In this document: in pieces, positions 50,035 through 58,935 of the stretch
Position numbering within the stretch: the stretch's first letter is position 1
Layout of the letters: every line of letters starts with the position of its first letter
Assembly (NCBI GenBank): GCA_963729935.1
Contig: CAVSPW010000007.1
Span: 1 to 64,000, forward strand
Source: CAIKMD01 sp963729935
GTDB taxonomy: Bacteria > Pseudomonadota > Alphaproteobacteria > ATCC43930 > CGMCC-115725
DNA length: 64,000 bases
Reading direction: 5' to 3'
Translations under genes and position numbers: made by a program
The notes under the pieces: model-generated
Seen by the model: only the letters and a program-made list of their open reading frames with translations
Databases searched by the model: none
Told to the model about the DNA's origin: nothing

Positions 50035-50784
50035 TTAGAGCGTGAACCCGCCATCGATGACATGCATCGCGCCGGTCGTGAAGGCCGATTCATCGCTCGC
50101 GAGATAGACCGCGAGAGCCGCGATCTCCTCCGCCGTGCCGAGCCGGCCCAGGGGCTGGCGCTGAACGAAGGCGCGCCGCGCCTCTTCGGTGCCACCGCGC
50201 GCCGCGATGCGGTCGTCGAGCGAGGGCGTGGCGATCGTCCCCGGGCAGATCGCATTGCAGCGGATGCGCTCGCCGATGAAGTCGATGGCGACGGATTTGG
50301 TCAGGCCGATGATGCCCGCCTTGCTGGTCGCATAGACGAAGCGGTTGGGCGCCGCCTTCAAGGAGGAGACGCTCGACGACATGTTGATGATCGAGGCGCC
50401 CCGGCCCGATTTCAGCATCGCCGGCAGCAGGGCGCGGATCATGAGATACATGCCGCGCAGATTGACGTCCATGCTGAAGGCCCAATCCGCTTCCGCGCAA
50501 TCGAGGATCGTGCCGTGATGCACGAAGCCGGCGCAATTGAGCAGCACGTCGACCGCGCCGCTCGCGGCGGCGATCGCCGCGACCTCGTCGGGCTTGGTCA
50601 CGTCGAGGCGGCGCGTCGCGATCTTGCCGGCGCCCGCCTTGTGCAACTGGTCGAGCTTTTCGGCATTGATGTCGGTCGCGAGCACCTCGGCCCCTTCGGC
50701 CGCGAAAGCGAGCGCGGCAGCGCGTCCGATCCCCTGTGCCGCGGCGGTAACCACGGCCTTCTTGCCGCGCAAACGACCATTCAT
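50035..50784 (-). CDS. SDR family oxidoreductase
   Basis: A 249-residue classical short-chain dehydrogenase. It has VVTAAAQGIGRAAALAF (NAD site, ~10-26), TDIN with an acidic residue favouring NAD, LNCAGFVHHG, the catalytic Ser in IINMSSSVSS, YATSKAG (~152) and NAICPGTIATPS. It resembles 2-keto-3-deoxy-L-fuconate dehydrogenase and BDH2-like enzymes. It is adjacent to an FAH-family hydrolase and a hydroxypyruvate isomerase on one strand, consistent with oxidation of a deoxy sugar acid, though the substrate is inferred. Confidence 0.9.
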   Translation of the reverse strand: MNGRLRGKKAVVTAAAQGIGRAAALAFAAEGAEVLATDINAEKLDQLHKAGAGKIATRRLDVTKPDEVAAIAAASGAVDVLLNCAGFVHHGTILDCAEADWAFSMDVNLRGMYLMIRALLPAMLKSGRGASIINMSSSVSSLKAAPNRFVYATSKAGIIGLTKSVAIDFIGERIRCNAICPGTIATPSLDDRIAARGGTEEARRAFVQRQPLGRLGTAEEIAALAVYLASDESAFTTGAMHVIDGGFTL

Positions 50785-50837
50785 CGAGCGAGCCTCCCTT
50801 CGGTCATGATAGCATTCTTATCGCGGCGCAACGACGC

Positions 50838-51617
50838 TCAACCGCCGATGCCCCAGCGCCGCGCCCAGCCGAGCCCGGCGAGGGTCCCCGCCTTGGGCCG
50901 GTACTCGCAGCCGATCCAGCCCCGATAGCCCAACTCGTCGAGAAGATCGAAGAGGAAGGGAAAGTGGATCTCGCCCTCGCCGGGCTCGTGGCGGCCCGGC
51001 ACATTGGCGATCTGCACATGAGCGTAGCGGCCGAAGAGATCGCGCGCGTGCTGCGCGAGATCGCCCTCGCTGATCTGGCAATGATAGAGATCGAATTGCA
51101 GCGCCACATTGTGGCGCCCGACGCGGTCGAGCAAGGCGATGGCCTGCGCGGTCGAGTTGAGGAAATAGCCGGGATTGTCGCGCGCGTTGAGCGGCTCGAT
51201 CAGCAGGGTCACGCCCTCCTCGGCGGCGCGCGCGGCGGCGCGCTGCAGATTGGCGACATAGCGCGCCTCTTGCACGGCGCGCTCGCCCGCGGCCAGCCCC
51301 GCCAGGACGTGGATCTGCCGCGCCTTGATCACGCGCGCATAGGCGAGCGCCGTCTCGATGCTGGCGGCGAAATCATCCTCGCGCCCCGGAAGCGCGGCGA
51401 AGCCGCGCTCGCCCGCGGCGGCATCGCCCATCGGCGCGTTGAAGAGCACCGCGTCGAGACCGCTGCGCTCGAGCCGCGCGGCCAGATCCGCGGCCGGAAA
51501 CGCATAGGGCGATTGGAACTCGACCGCCCCGAAACCGGCGGCCTTGGCCGCCGCGACCCGGTCGAGAAACGGCAATTCGGTGAAGAGCGTGCTGATATTG
51601 GCGGCGAATTTGGGCAT
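50838..51617 (-). CDS. hyi: Hydroxypyruvate isomerase family protein
   Basis: A 259-residue xylose-isomerase-like TIM barrel. It starts MPKFAANISTLFTELPFLDR and carries LLIEPLNARDNPGYFLN (catalytic glutamate, ~140), LQFDLYHCQISEGDL, HVQIANVPGRHEPGEGEI and the second glutamate in WIGCEYRPKAGT. This pattern is that of Hyi/OtnI enzymes, which isomerise hydroxypyruvate and tartronate semialdehyde or 2-oxotetronate. It is probably co-transcribed with the SDR and FAH genes. Confidence 0.9.
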   Translation of the reverse strand: MPKFAANISTLFTELPFLDRVAAAKAAGFGAVEFQSPYAFPAADLAARLERSGLDAVLFNAPMGDAAAGERGFAALPGREDDFAASIETALAYARVIKARQIHVLAGLAAGERAVQEARYVANLQRAAARAAEEGVTLLIEPLNARDNPGYFLNSTAQAIALLDRVGRHNVALQFDLYHCQISEGDLAQHARDLFGRYAHVQIANVPGRHEPGEGEIHFPFLFDLLDELGYRGWIGCEYRPKAGTLAGLGWARRWGIGG

Positions 51618-51686
51618 GGCTTGCTCTGTTGGGGCGCAATCTGCGAATCTAGTGTTTCCCGGGCGCGCAACGGATACAAGGGGATC

Positions 51687-52634
51687 ATGACCGAGGCCAT
51701 CCTGCCGGATGCGTTGCCGGCGAAGGACGAGAGGGTGAAATCGCGCGAGCGGCGGCGTTTCTCCCGGGCCTTGCTCGTCTCCGCGCTCGGCCATGCGGCG
51801 GCGATCGCGCTGCTTGTCATGCTTTGGAACCCCGCGCCGGAAGAAATACCCCTTCCGCCGATCCCGGTGACGGTGATCGAGCAGATCGGCCAATCGGGCG
51901 CCTCGGGCGGAGGGAACGGCACGAGCGCGACCGCGCCGGCAGCGCAAGCCCAGGCGCAGCCCGCCGCAGCGACGCCGCTTGCCACCGAAAAGTCACAAGC
52001 GCCGCCGGTGCCCGTTGCCGCGCAAGCGCCGGCACCCAAGCCCCTTCCCCTCCCCGCGCCGCCGCCCGTCATTGCGGCGAAAGCCGAGCCGGTTCCGCCG
52101 CACAAGCCGGCGCCGCCCATGCCGCAAGAGCAGGCTCGCGCTGCGCCGATGACGGCTCGAGCGGCGGCGGCGCAACAACAAGCCGCCGCATCACAGCCGC
52201 AGCCGGCGGCGGCGCCAAGCGCGCCGGCCGCGGCGAGCGATCAAGAGGCCGCCGGCAGCGGCGGCAAGGGCCGCGGCGATGAAGGCGCCGGCCGCGCCGC
52301 GGCCGGGAATGGCGCGCGCGACGGGCCGGGCGACGATTATCTGGAACTGGTGCGGCGCTGGATCACGCGATTCCGCGACTATCCCAAGGAAGCAATCAAG
52401 AAGCGCGAGGAAGGCACGGTCGCGATCGGCTTCAAATTCGCGCGCGACGGCACGGTGCTGGATGCATGGATCGAGAAAAGCTCGGGCTTTCCGATGCTCG
52501 ATCAGGCCGCGCTCAAGATGATCCACGACGCCTCGCCGATCCCGAAAGTGCCGGAGAAATACAAGGGCGAGACGCTCACCCTCGTCATGCCGGAGAACTA
52601 CCGCATCGGCATCTTCGACCGGCTGTTCAATTAG
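51687..52634 (+). CDS. TonB family protein
   Basis: A 315-residue energy transducer. A cytoplasmic head of ~27 residues leads to one membrane anchor with the key histidine (SALGHAAAIALLVMLW, ~31-46), then a long Pro/Ala-rich periplasmic spacer (~60-210) and a TonB C-terminal domain (WITRFRDYPKEAIKKREEGTV, then GTVLDAWIEKSSGFPMLDQA, ~225-310). It would transmit proton-motive force to outer-membrane receptors. ExbB and ExbD are not next to it. ATG 51687 follows AAGGGG. Confidence 0.92.
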   Translation: MTEAILPDALPAKDERVKSRERRRFSRALLVSALGHAAAIALLVMLWNPAPEEIPLPPIPVTVIEQIGQSGASGGGNGTSATAPAAQAQAQPAAATPLATEKSQAPPVPVAAQAPAPKPLPLPAPPPVIAAKAEPVPPHKPAPPMPQEQARAAPMTARAAAAQQQAAASQPQPAAAPSAPAAASDQEAAGSGGKGRGDEGAGRAAAGNGARDGPGDDYLELVRRWITRFRDYPKEAIKKREEGTVAIGFKFARDGTVLDAWIEKSSGFPMLDQAALKMIHDASPIPKVPEKYKGETLTLVMPENYRIGIFDRLFN

Positions 52635-52674
52635 GGGGACGCGAACGACACATGAAATTCGAGACAAACCGCTT

Positions 52675-52704
52675 GGGAGTTACGGGGACACAAACCTTAA
52701 TTCC
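52675..52704. repeat. REP-like remnant, GGAGTTACGGGGACA...TTAATTCC
   Basis: The string GGGAGTTACGGGGACACAAA followed by CCTTAATTCC resembles the ACGGGGACAGTATACTTAATTCC-type sequence that, from memory, borders REP-associated tyrosine transposase genes in many genomes. It is a partial inverted repeat (GGAGTTA / TTAATTCC) in the gap after tonB. No transposase gene is present. Confidence 0.5.
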
Positions 52705-52775
52705 GGTGCCGATCTCGAAGCGCATCCATGCGGCTCGGGCCCCGACCGGCTGCGCGCCGATCTGCGCGCGCTCTC

Positions 52776-53387
52776 TTAGATGTAAACCGCCGCGCCGCCG
52801 GCGAGGAATTGCGCGCCCGCGGCGTAAAGCCGTTCCACCTCCGGCCCGCGCAGTCCCGGCATATCGCGCTTGACGGCAAAGCCCGCCTTCGCCTGCACAT
52901 AGGCCAGATGGCGATAGCCTTCGGGGAAGGATTCCAGGAGCGCGCGATCGAGCGCCGGCGCGACGGTCGGATCGACCGGATCGAGCCGGTCCTTCTCATA
53001 GATCGGCTGGCGCAGCACGATCGCCCAGCGCCCGTCGCGCTTTTCGAGGAAATCGTAGAACCGTCCGGTCGAGACGATGTCGCACAGCACGTCCTCGGCC
53101 TTGCCGCGGGTGTCGATCTTCATCTTGGTCTGGGCGATCGCGCGCGCGCCCTTCAGTTCGATCGAGGTACCGCCGAGAAAATGACAGCTCACCCCGCCCC
53201 TGCCCCAGCTCGCGCGCGCATTGGCGATGAAATCCTCGGCGCTGCCCTGGAACCAGGTCGCGTGCATGCGCGCGCCATCATGCCAGACGGTCTTGAACTT
53301 CTCCCATTGTCCCGAATCCCGCCAGATCACCCAATTCTCGATCACCTCGCGGATCGCGAACTTGTCGTGAAGCTCTTCGCCCGTCAT
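52776..53387 (-). CDS. NTF2-like (SnoaL-type) protein, paralogue 1
   Basis: A 203-residue protein with an N-terminal NTF2-like cone. Features are DKFAIREVIENWVIWRDSGQW (~6-26), FKTVWHDGARMHATWFQG (~30-47), GGVSCHFLGG and DIVSTGRFYDFLEKRDGRWAI. The fold serves hydroxylating-dioxygenase small subunits, dehydratases and isomerases. The extra C-terminal ~60 residues (FPEGYRHLAYVQAKAGF) are shared with the paralogue at 55480. Function unknown. It is divergent from chrA. Confidence 0.85.
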   Translation of the reverse strand: MTGEELHDKFAIREVIENWVIWRDSGQWEKFKTVWHDGARMHATWFQGSAEDFIANARASWGRGGVSCHFLGGTSIELKGARAIAQTKMKIDTRGKAEDVLCDIVSTGRFYDFLEKRDGRWAIVLRQPIYEKDRLDPVDPTVAPALDRALLESFPEGYRHLAYVQAKAGFAVKRDMPGLRGPEVERLYAAGAQFLAGGAAVYI

Positions 53388-53458
53388 GATTTATCCTCCC
53401 TCGTCCCGGCAATCTTGCCCCGAACCCTGACCTTCCGGATAGGCGGGAAGCAGGCGAA

Positions 53459-54697
53459 ATGCAATCGACAGAGCCTCTCGCCGCGTCGCTCGCCGCGACA
53501 ACCCCGGCCAAGGAGCCGTGGCACAGCGTGTTCCTCGTCTTCCTGCGGCTGGGCGTGACGAGCTTCGGCGGGCCGGTCGCGCATCTGGGCTATTTCCGCG
53601 CCGAATTCGTCACGCGCCGGCGCTGGCTCGACGAAGCCGCCTATGGCGACATCGTCGCCCTGTGCCAGTTCCTGCCCGGCCCCGCGAGCAGCCAGGTCGG
53701 CATCGCGCTCGGGATTCTGCGCTCCGGATTGAAAGGCGGCTTCGCCGCCTGGCTCGGCTTCACCGCGCCCTCGGCCGTCGCGCTGGTCCTTTTCGCCTAC
53801 GGCATTGGGCGGCTCGGCGCCATCGCGCAGGAACCTTGGCTCCACGGGCTGAAAATCGTGGCGGTCGCCGTGGTGGCGCAAGCGGTCTGGGGGATGGCGC
53901 GCAGCCTCTGTCCCGACCGCATGCGGGCGAGCATGGCTGTGGGCGCGGCGCTGCTCGTCTTGGCGGTGCCGAATGCGTGGGGCCAGATCGGCGCGATCAT
54001 CCTGGGCGGATTGATCGGCTGGCGGCTCCTTGCACCTTCCGCCGACGCAAACCCGAACGCTACGATCGGGTTGGCGCTTGGGCGCGGCCTCGGCATCGGC
54101 GCGCTCATCCTCTTCGCGGTCCTGCTGTTCGGCCTGCCGGCGCTCGATGCGGCGATGAACAATCACGCGCTCGCGCTGTTCGACAGTTTCTATCGCTCGG
54201 GTTCGCTCGTCTTCGGCGGCGGCCATGTCGTGCTGCCCTTGTTGCAGCAAGCGGTCGTGCCGCCGGGCTGGGCAAGCAACGACGCCTTCCTCGCGGGCTA
54301 TGGCGCGGCTCAGGCCGTGCCGGGACCGCTTTTCACCTTCGCCGCTTATCTCGGCGCGATCATGCAACCGGGACCGAGCGGGTGGGAAGGCGCGCTGATC
54401 TGTCTCGGCGCGATCTATCTGCCGTCCTTCCTGCTGGTGATCGGGGTGCTGCCCTTCTGGGACGCGTTGCGCCGCCGCAGCGCCGTGCAGGCGGCACTGA
54501 AAGGCGTCAACGCCGCCGTCGTCGGGCTGTTGCTCGCGGCGCTCTATACGCCGGTCTGGACCAGCGCAATCACCGGCGCCGCGGATTTCGGCTTGGGCGT
54601 CGCCGCGTTTTTGCTGCTCGTCTTCTGGCGCGTGCCGCCCTGGCTCGTCGTGCTCCTGGGCGCGGCCGGCGCGAGCGCCTTGGCGGCGATCCCATGA
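53459..54697 (+). CDS. chrA: Chromate efflux transporter ChrA, two-domain form
   Basis: A 412-residue inner-membrane protein of the CHR family with two homologous halves. Half 1 has GVTSFGGPVAHLGYFRAEFV and CQFLPGPASSQVGIALG (~30-90); half 2 has SLVFGGGHVVLPLLQQAVV and AAQAVPGPLFTFAAYLG (~250-300). CHR proteins export chromate, though many homologues have other roles. The stop overlaps the next start (ATGA at 54694), so an outer-membrane protein is translationally coupled to it. Confidence 0.92.
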   Translation: MQSTEPLAASLAATTPAKEPWHSVFLVFLRLGVTSFGGPVAHLGYFRAEFVTRRRWLDEAAYGDIVALCQFLPGPASSQVGIALGILRSGLKGGFAAWLGFTAPSAVALVLFAYGIGRLGAIAQEPWLHGLKIVAVAVVAQAVWGMARSLCPDRMRASMAVGAALLVLAVPNAWGQIGAIILGGLIGWRLLAPSADANPNATIGLALGRGLGIGALILFAVLLFGLPALDAAMNNHALALFDSFYRSGSLVFGGGHVVLPLLQQAVVPPGWASNDAFLAGYGAAQAVPGPLFTFAAYLGAIMQPGPSGWEGALICLGAIYLPSFLLVIGVLPFWDALRRRSAVQAALKGVNAAVVGLLLAALYTPVWTSAITGAADFGLGVAAFLLLVFWRVPPWLVVLLGAAGASALAAIP

Positions 54698-55464
54698 CGC
54701 GCCTCGCGATGGCGATGCGACGCGCCGCATCGCCTTCGCTCGCGGTCTTGATGCTGGGCGCGGCCACGGCCTGGGCCGGCCCGCCTTTCCGCACCGACGA
54801 CCCCGAGCCGGTCGAGCTGGGCCATTGGGAAGTCTATGGCTTCTCGACCGCAACGCATGTCAAAGGCGACACAGCGGGAATAGCCCCGGGCATCGAGGTG
54901 AATTACGGCGCGCTGCCCGAGCTGCAATTGCATGTCGTGGCGCCGCTCGCCTTCGACCGGCCGGAGGGCGGCGGCACGAGATTCGGCTATGGCGACACCG
55001 AGCTCGGCGCGAAGTACCGCTTCGTTCAGGAAGACGAAACGGGCTGGCGGCCGCAGGCGGGAATTTTTCCGCTCGTCGAACTGCCGACCGGCGACGCGCG
55101 GCGCGGCCTCGGCACGGGCCGCGTGCATGGCTTCCTGCCGCTCTGGCTGCAGAAGAGCTTCGGCAAATGGCTCACCTATGGCGGCGGCGGATATTGGATC
55201 AATCCCGGCCCGGGCAACAAGAATTACTGGTTCGCCGGCTGGCTGCTGCAGCGCCAGGTGACCGAGGACCTCGCGCTCGGCGGCGAGATCTTCCGCCAGA
55301 CCGCCGACACGGTCGGCGGCAAGGACGGCACCGGCTTCAATCTCGGCGGCATCTATGATTTCACCGAGCATTGCCATCTGCTGTTTTCCGCCGGCCGCGG
55401 CATCGTCAACGCGCCGACGACGAACGCGTTCTCCTATTACCTCGGACTGCAATGGACCTATTGA
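54694..55464 (+). CDS. Outer-membrane beta-barrel protein of unknown function
   Basis: A 256-residue exported protein. A signal peptide (~1-28, ATAWAGPPF) is followed by alternating hydrophobic strands, many aromatic residues and a C-terminal tyrosine (YYLGLQWTY), which fits an outer-membrane barrel. The start of the mature part, PPFRTDDPEPVELGHWEVYG, and the repeated GYGDTELGAKYRF pattern resemble transporter-like barrels of the phenol MetA-degradation type. It is coupled to chrA by a 4-bp overlap, so a porin partner for that transporter is possible. Confidence 0.83.
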   Translation: MTRLAMAMRRAASPSLAVLMLGAATAWAGPPFRTDDPEPVELGHWEVYGFSTATHVKGDTAGIAPGIEVNYGALPELQLHVVAPLAFDRPEGGGTRFGYGDTELGAKYRFVQEDETGWRPQAGIFPLVELPTGDARRGLGTGRVHGFLPLWLQKSFGKWLTYGGGGYWINPGPGNKNYWFAGWLLQRQVTEDLALGGEIFRQTADTVGGKDGTGFNLGGIYDFTEHCHLLFSAGRGIVNAPTTNAFSYYLGLQWTY

Positions 55465-55479
55465 ACGCGCGCATCGCGC

Positions 55480-56088
55480 TCAATCGTAAGCCGCCGGCGC
55501 ACCGTCGAGAAAAGCCGCGCCCGCCGCGTAGAGCCGCTCGACCGCGGCGCCGCGCAATCCCGGCAGATCGGGTTTGACCTCGAGCCCGGCCTTGCTCTGC
55601 ACATAGGCCAGATGCCGGTAGCCTTCGGGAAAGCGCATCAGCAAGGCGCGGTCGAGGCTGAGTGTCGTCCCCGGCTCGACCGGATCGATGCGGTCTTTCT
55701 CATAGATCCCCTGATGCAGCGCGATCGCCCAGCGGCCCTCGCGCTTTTCGAAGAATTGATAGAAGCGGCCGGTGCAGACGATGTCGCAGGCGACGCCCTC
55801 GAGCCGATGGCGCGTGTCGATGCGCTTCTTCGTCTGGGCGATCGCGCGCAGCCCGCGGATCTCGATCGACGAGCCGCCGAGAAAATGGCACGAGATGCCG
55901 CCGCGTCCCCAGGATTGGCGCGCATGGGCGATGAAATCCTGGGCGCTGCCGCGAAACCAGGTCGAATGCATGCGCGCATCCTCATGCCACACGGTCTTGA
56001 AGCGCGCCCAATCGCCGGAATCGCGCCACACCACCCAGTTCTCGACGGTCTCGCGGATGCGCAGCCTGTCGATCAGATCCTCGTCCAT
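55480..56088 (-). CDS. NTF2-like (SnoaL-type) protein, paralogue 2
   Basis: A 202-residue protein closely similar along its full length to the one at 52776: RIRETVENWVVWRDSGDWAR, FKTVWHEDARMHSTWFRG, GGISCHFLGGSSIEI and the shared tail FPEGYRHLAYVQSKAGL. ATG 56088 is preceded by GGGAG; a longer frame to 56181 lacks a site. Function unknown. It ends 15 bp from the convergent barrel gene, so the two paralogues bracket chrA and its partner. Confidence 0.85.
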   Translation of the reverse strand: MDEDLIDRLRIRETVENWVVWRDSGDWARFKTVWHEDARMHSTWFRGSAQDFIAHARQSWGRGGISCHFLGGSSIEIRGLRAIAQTKKRIDTRHRLEGVACDIVCTGRFYQFFEKREGRWAIALHQGIYEKDRIDPVEPGTTLSLDRALLMRFPEGYRHLAYVQSKAGLEVKPDLPGLRGAAVERLYAAGAAFLDGAPAAYD

Positions 56089-56179
56089 GGCGTCTCTCCC
56101 GAGCTCTTCCCCGCGCGCAACACAGAAGCGAGCCGCGCCGCCTGTCAAGCGCGCCGATCCTATGCTAGGAGCGGGCCCC

Positions 56180-58060
56180 ATGTTGACATTGACCCGATTG
56201 ACCTACCGCATCGCGGGCCGCACGCTGCTCGAGGAGGCGTCGCTCCAGATCCCCGACGGGTGGAAGGTCGGATTGGTCGGGCGCAACGGCACCGGCAAAT
56301 CGACCTTGCTCGATCTCATCCGCGGCACACTCCACGCCGATGACGGCGAGATCGCGCTGCCCAAGGGCACGCGCATCGGCTTCGTCGCGCAGGAAGCGCC
56401 CGGCGGCGCGGCCAGCCCGCTCGACATCGTGCTCGCCGCCGATGAAGAGCGCACCTCTCTCCTGCGCGAGGCCGAGAGCACGCATGATCCGGCGCGCGCG
56501 GCCGAAATCCAGGATCGGCTCGCCGCGATCGAGGCCCATGCGGCGCCGGCGCGCGCCGCGGTCATCCTGGACGGGCTCGGCTTCGACCACGAGGCGCAGC
56601 TTCGCCCGATGACGAGCTTTTCGGGCGGCTGGCGCATGCGGGTGGCGCTTGCCGCGGCGCTCTTCGCCGAGCCCGATCTCCTGCTGCTCGACGAGCCCAC
56701 CAACCATCTCGATCTCGAAGCGGCGCTCTGGCTCGCCGAGTTCCTCCGGCGCTACCGCAAGACCTTGCTGCTGGTGAGCCATGACCGGCAGTTTCTCGAC
56801 GACGTGGTCGATCACATCGCCCATCTCGCCGATCTGAAGCTCACGCTTTACACCGGCGATTACGAGGCGTTCCTGCGCGCGCGCCACGCCAATATCGCGC
56901 GCCGCCAGGCCCTCGCCCAACGCCAGGAAAACGAGCGCAAGCATCTGCAAGCCTTCATCGACCGCTTCCGCGCCAAGGCAAGCAAGGCGCGCCAGGCGCA
57001 GAGCCGGGTGAAGGCACTGGCGCGGCTCGAGCCGATCGAAATCGTCGGCGACCAGGCGCCGATCCGTTTCACCTTTCCCGAGCCGCAAGAGCTCGCGCCG
57101 CCGCTCCTGACGCTCGATCGCGTCGCCGTCGGCTACCACCCCGGCAAGCCGGTGTTGCACGATCTCGATCTGCGCCTCGACCCCGACGACCGGATCGCGC
57201 TTCTGGGCGCCAACGGCAACGGCAAGACCACGTTCGCGCGGCTTCTCGCCGGCCGCCTGCAGCCCTTTTCCGGCGAAATCCGCCGCTCCTCGCGGCTGCG
57301 CTGCGGCTATTTCGCGCAACACCAGATCGACGAACTCGAGCCCGAGGCGACGCCCTTCGTTCATCTGTCGCGGCTCATGCCCAAGGCGACGCCCGAGGCG
57401 GTGCGCGCGCGGCTGGCGCGTTTCGGCTTCGGCGTCGACAAGGTCTTCGTCAAGGCGGGCAATCTTTCGGGCGGCGAGAAGGCGCGGCTCACCTTCGCGC
57501 TCATCACCGTCGACGCGCCGCCGCTGCTCATTCTCGACGAGCCCACCAACCATCTCGATCTCGAAGCGCGCGACGCGCTGATCACCGCGATCAACGATTT
57601 CGCGGGCGCCGTGGTGCTGATCAGCCATGACTGGCATCTGCTGTCGCTCGCCGCCGACCGGCTCTGGCTCGTCGCCGGGGGCACGGTCAAACCCTATGAC
57701 GGCGATCTCGACGATTACCGCCGCTTCGTGCTCGCGCCCAAAGCCGCCGCCGCGACCGAGGCCGCGAACGGCGACGCCAATGCGCGGCGCGAGGCGCGCC
57801 GGGCGGCGGCGACGCAGCGCCGCGCGCTGGAGCCCTTGCGCCGCATCCTGAAGGAGGCCGAGCGCGCCGTCGGCGAGCTCGACGCGCGCAAGGCGACGCT
57901 CGATGCGCGCCTGGCGGACCCGGCGATGTATCAGGCGGAGGGCGCCGAGCTCGCCGCGCTGATGCGCGAGCAGGCCAGCCTCGCGGCGGCCCTCTCGGAC
58001 GCGGAGGCGCGCTGGCTCGAGGCGGCGCAGGCGATCGAGGCCGCCGAAAATCCCGCTTGA
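56180..58060 (+). CDS. ABC-F family ATPase (Uup/EttA-like)
   Basis: A 626-residue soluble protein with two ABC cassettes and no membrane domain. Cassette 1 has GLVGRNGTGKSTLLDLIRG (~34-52), FSGGWRMRVALAAALF and LLLLDEPTNHLDLEAA. A charged linker (ARRQALAQRQENERKHLQAF) follows, then cassette 2 with LLGANGNGKTTFARLLAGR, LSGGEKARLTFALI and LILDEPTNHLDLEARD. A C-terminal coiled coil (~530-626) resembles Uup/YheS. ABC-F proteins bind the ribosomal E site or resolve DNA intermediates. ATG 56180 follows AGGAG. Confidence 0.93.
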   Translation: MLTLTRLTYRIAGRTLLEEASLQIPDGWKVGLVGRNGTGKSTLLDLIRGTLHADDGEIALPKGTRIGFVAQEAPGGAASPLDIVLAADEERTSLLREAESTHDPARAAEIQDRLAAIEAHAAPARAAVILDGLGFDHEAQLRPMTSFSGGWRMRVALAAALFAEPDLLLLDEPTNHLDLEAALWLAEFLRRYRKTLLLVSHDRQFLDDVVDHIAHLADLKLTLYTGDYEAFLRARHANIARRQALAQRQENERKHLQAFIDRFRAKASKARQAQSRVKALARLEPIEIVGDQAPIRFTFPEPQELAPPLLTLDRVAVGYHPGKPVLHDLDLRLDPDDRIALLGANGNGKTTFARLLAGRLQPFSGEIRRSSRLRCGYFAQHQIDELEPEATPFVHLSRLMPKATPEAVRARLARFGFGVDKVFVKAGNLSGGEKARLTFALITVDAPPLLILDEPTNHLDLEARDALITAINDFAGAVVLISHDWHLLSLAADRLWLVAGGTVKPYDGDLDDYRRFVLAPKAAAATEAANGDANARREARRAAATQRRALEPLRRILKEAERAVGELDARKATLDARLADPAMYQAEGAELAALMREQASLAAALSDAEARWLEAAQAIEAAENPA

Positions 58061-58284
58061 GCGCGCACGACGCGATTGACGTCGTTCGGCCAGCGCGCCT
58101 CACGCGTGAAGACGGGCCGCGATGCCGTTCTGCGCGCTCGCATTAAGCATGATGTCGCGACATGGTTAGCGAATTCTCATTTCGACGCTTCGTGCGAATT
58201 CCCGATGGTCGCGGTTTGCGACATTATTTGTCCTTTAACGCGACGCGGGTTGAATGAAGCGAGCGCAGATCACGCAACTTTTTC

Positions 58285-58935
58285 ATGTCGAAACCGCCGC
58301 CGATGAGCGAACCGACGCACGCACTGACCGATTGGAACCTCGAAGCCGCGACGACCTTGTCGCTGCGGCGCGAGCCCGCTTGCTTCGCCTTTCTGTGCAG
58401 CCGGGCCGACGCGGCGCCGCAGCCGATCAATTCGATCAATCTCGATCTCGCCTCGATCGACTATTTCGAAGGCCATGCCTCGCTGTGGACGACGCTCGAG
58501 ATTCGCTCGGGCGCCACCAACGAGCATCCGACCGCCGTGCTCGGCTTCGACGAGGCGTTCCTGCGCCCGTTCTCGCGCGCGCTGATCGAAGCCTCGTCGA
58601 ACCGGATGCCCTATCGGATGACCATTCGCCCGGACCCGACCGATGCCCGGCGCCTGCGCGTCGTGGAATACATCACCGGACCCGGCCTGCCGCTGGTCGA
58701 GCTGGTGCTCACGCCGCAAGAGACCACCATCACCGTCTCCGGCCGCGCATCGGCCCATGAGGAGGAATCGCTCTTCCAGCTGCCGCGGACGGATTCCTTC
58801 CTGCGCGCCTTCATCAAGATGACCTGCCAGGCCGACCAGGCCTTGCGCGACACGCTGGCCGAAAGCGAGAAGATCGCGCGGCGGCGCCACGCGGCACCGC
58901 CCGATCAGAGCAAGAGCGGCTCGTCGCCGGCATAG
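58285..58935 (+). CDS. Hypothetical protein, 216 residues
   Basis: A soluble protein without signal peptide or membrane segment that I do not recognise. It has mixed alpha/beta composition, a central NSINLDLASIDYFEGHASLW and a C-terminal helix rich in charged residues (QADQALRDTLAESEKIARRR). Codon use is typical of the genome. The start may be the ATG at 58285 or six codons later. Its last 31 bp overlap the convergent DUF488 gene. Confidence 0.7.
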   Translation: MSKPPPMSEPTHALTDWNLEAATTLSLRREPACFAFLCSRADAAPQPINSINLDLASIDYFEGHASLWTTLEIRSGATNEHPTAVLGFDEAFLRPFSRALIEASSNRMPYRMTIRPDPTDARRLRVVEYITGPGLPLVELVLTPQETTITVSGRASAHEEESLFQLPRTDSFLRAFIKMTCQADQALRDTLAESEKIARRRHAAPPDQSKSGSSPA

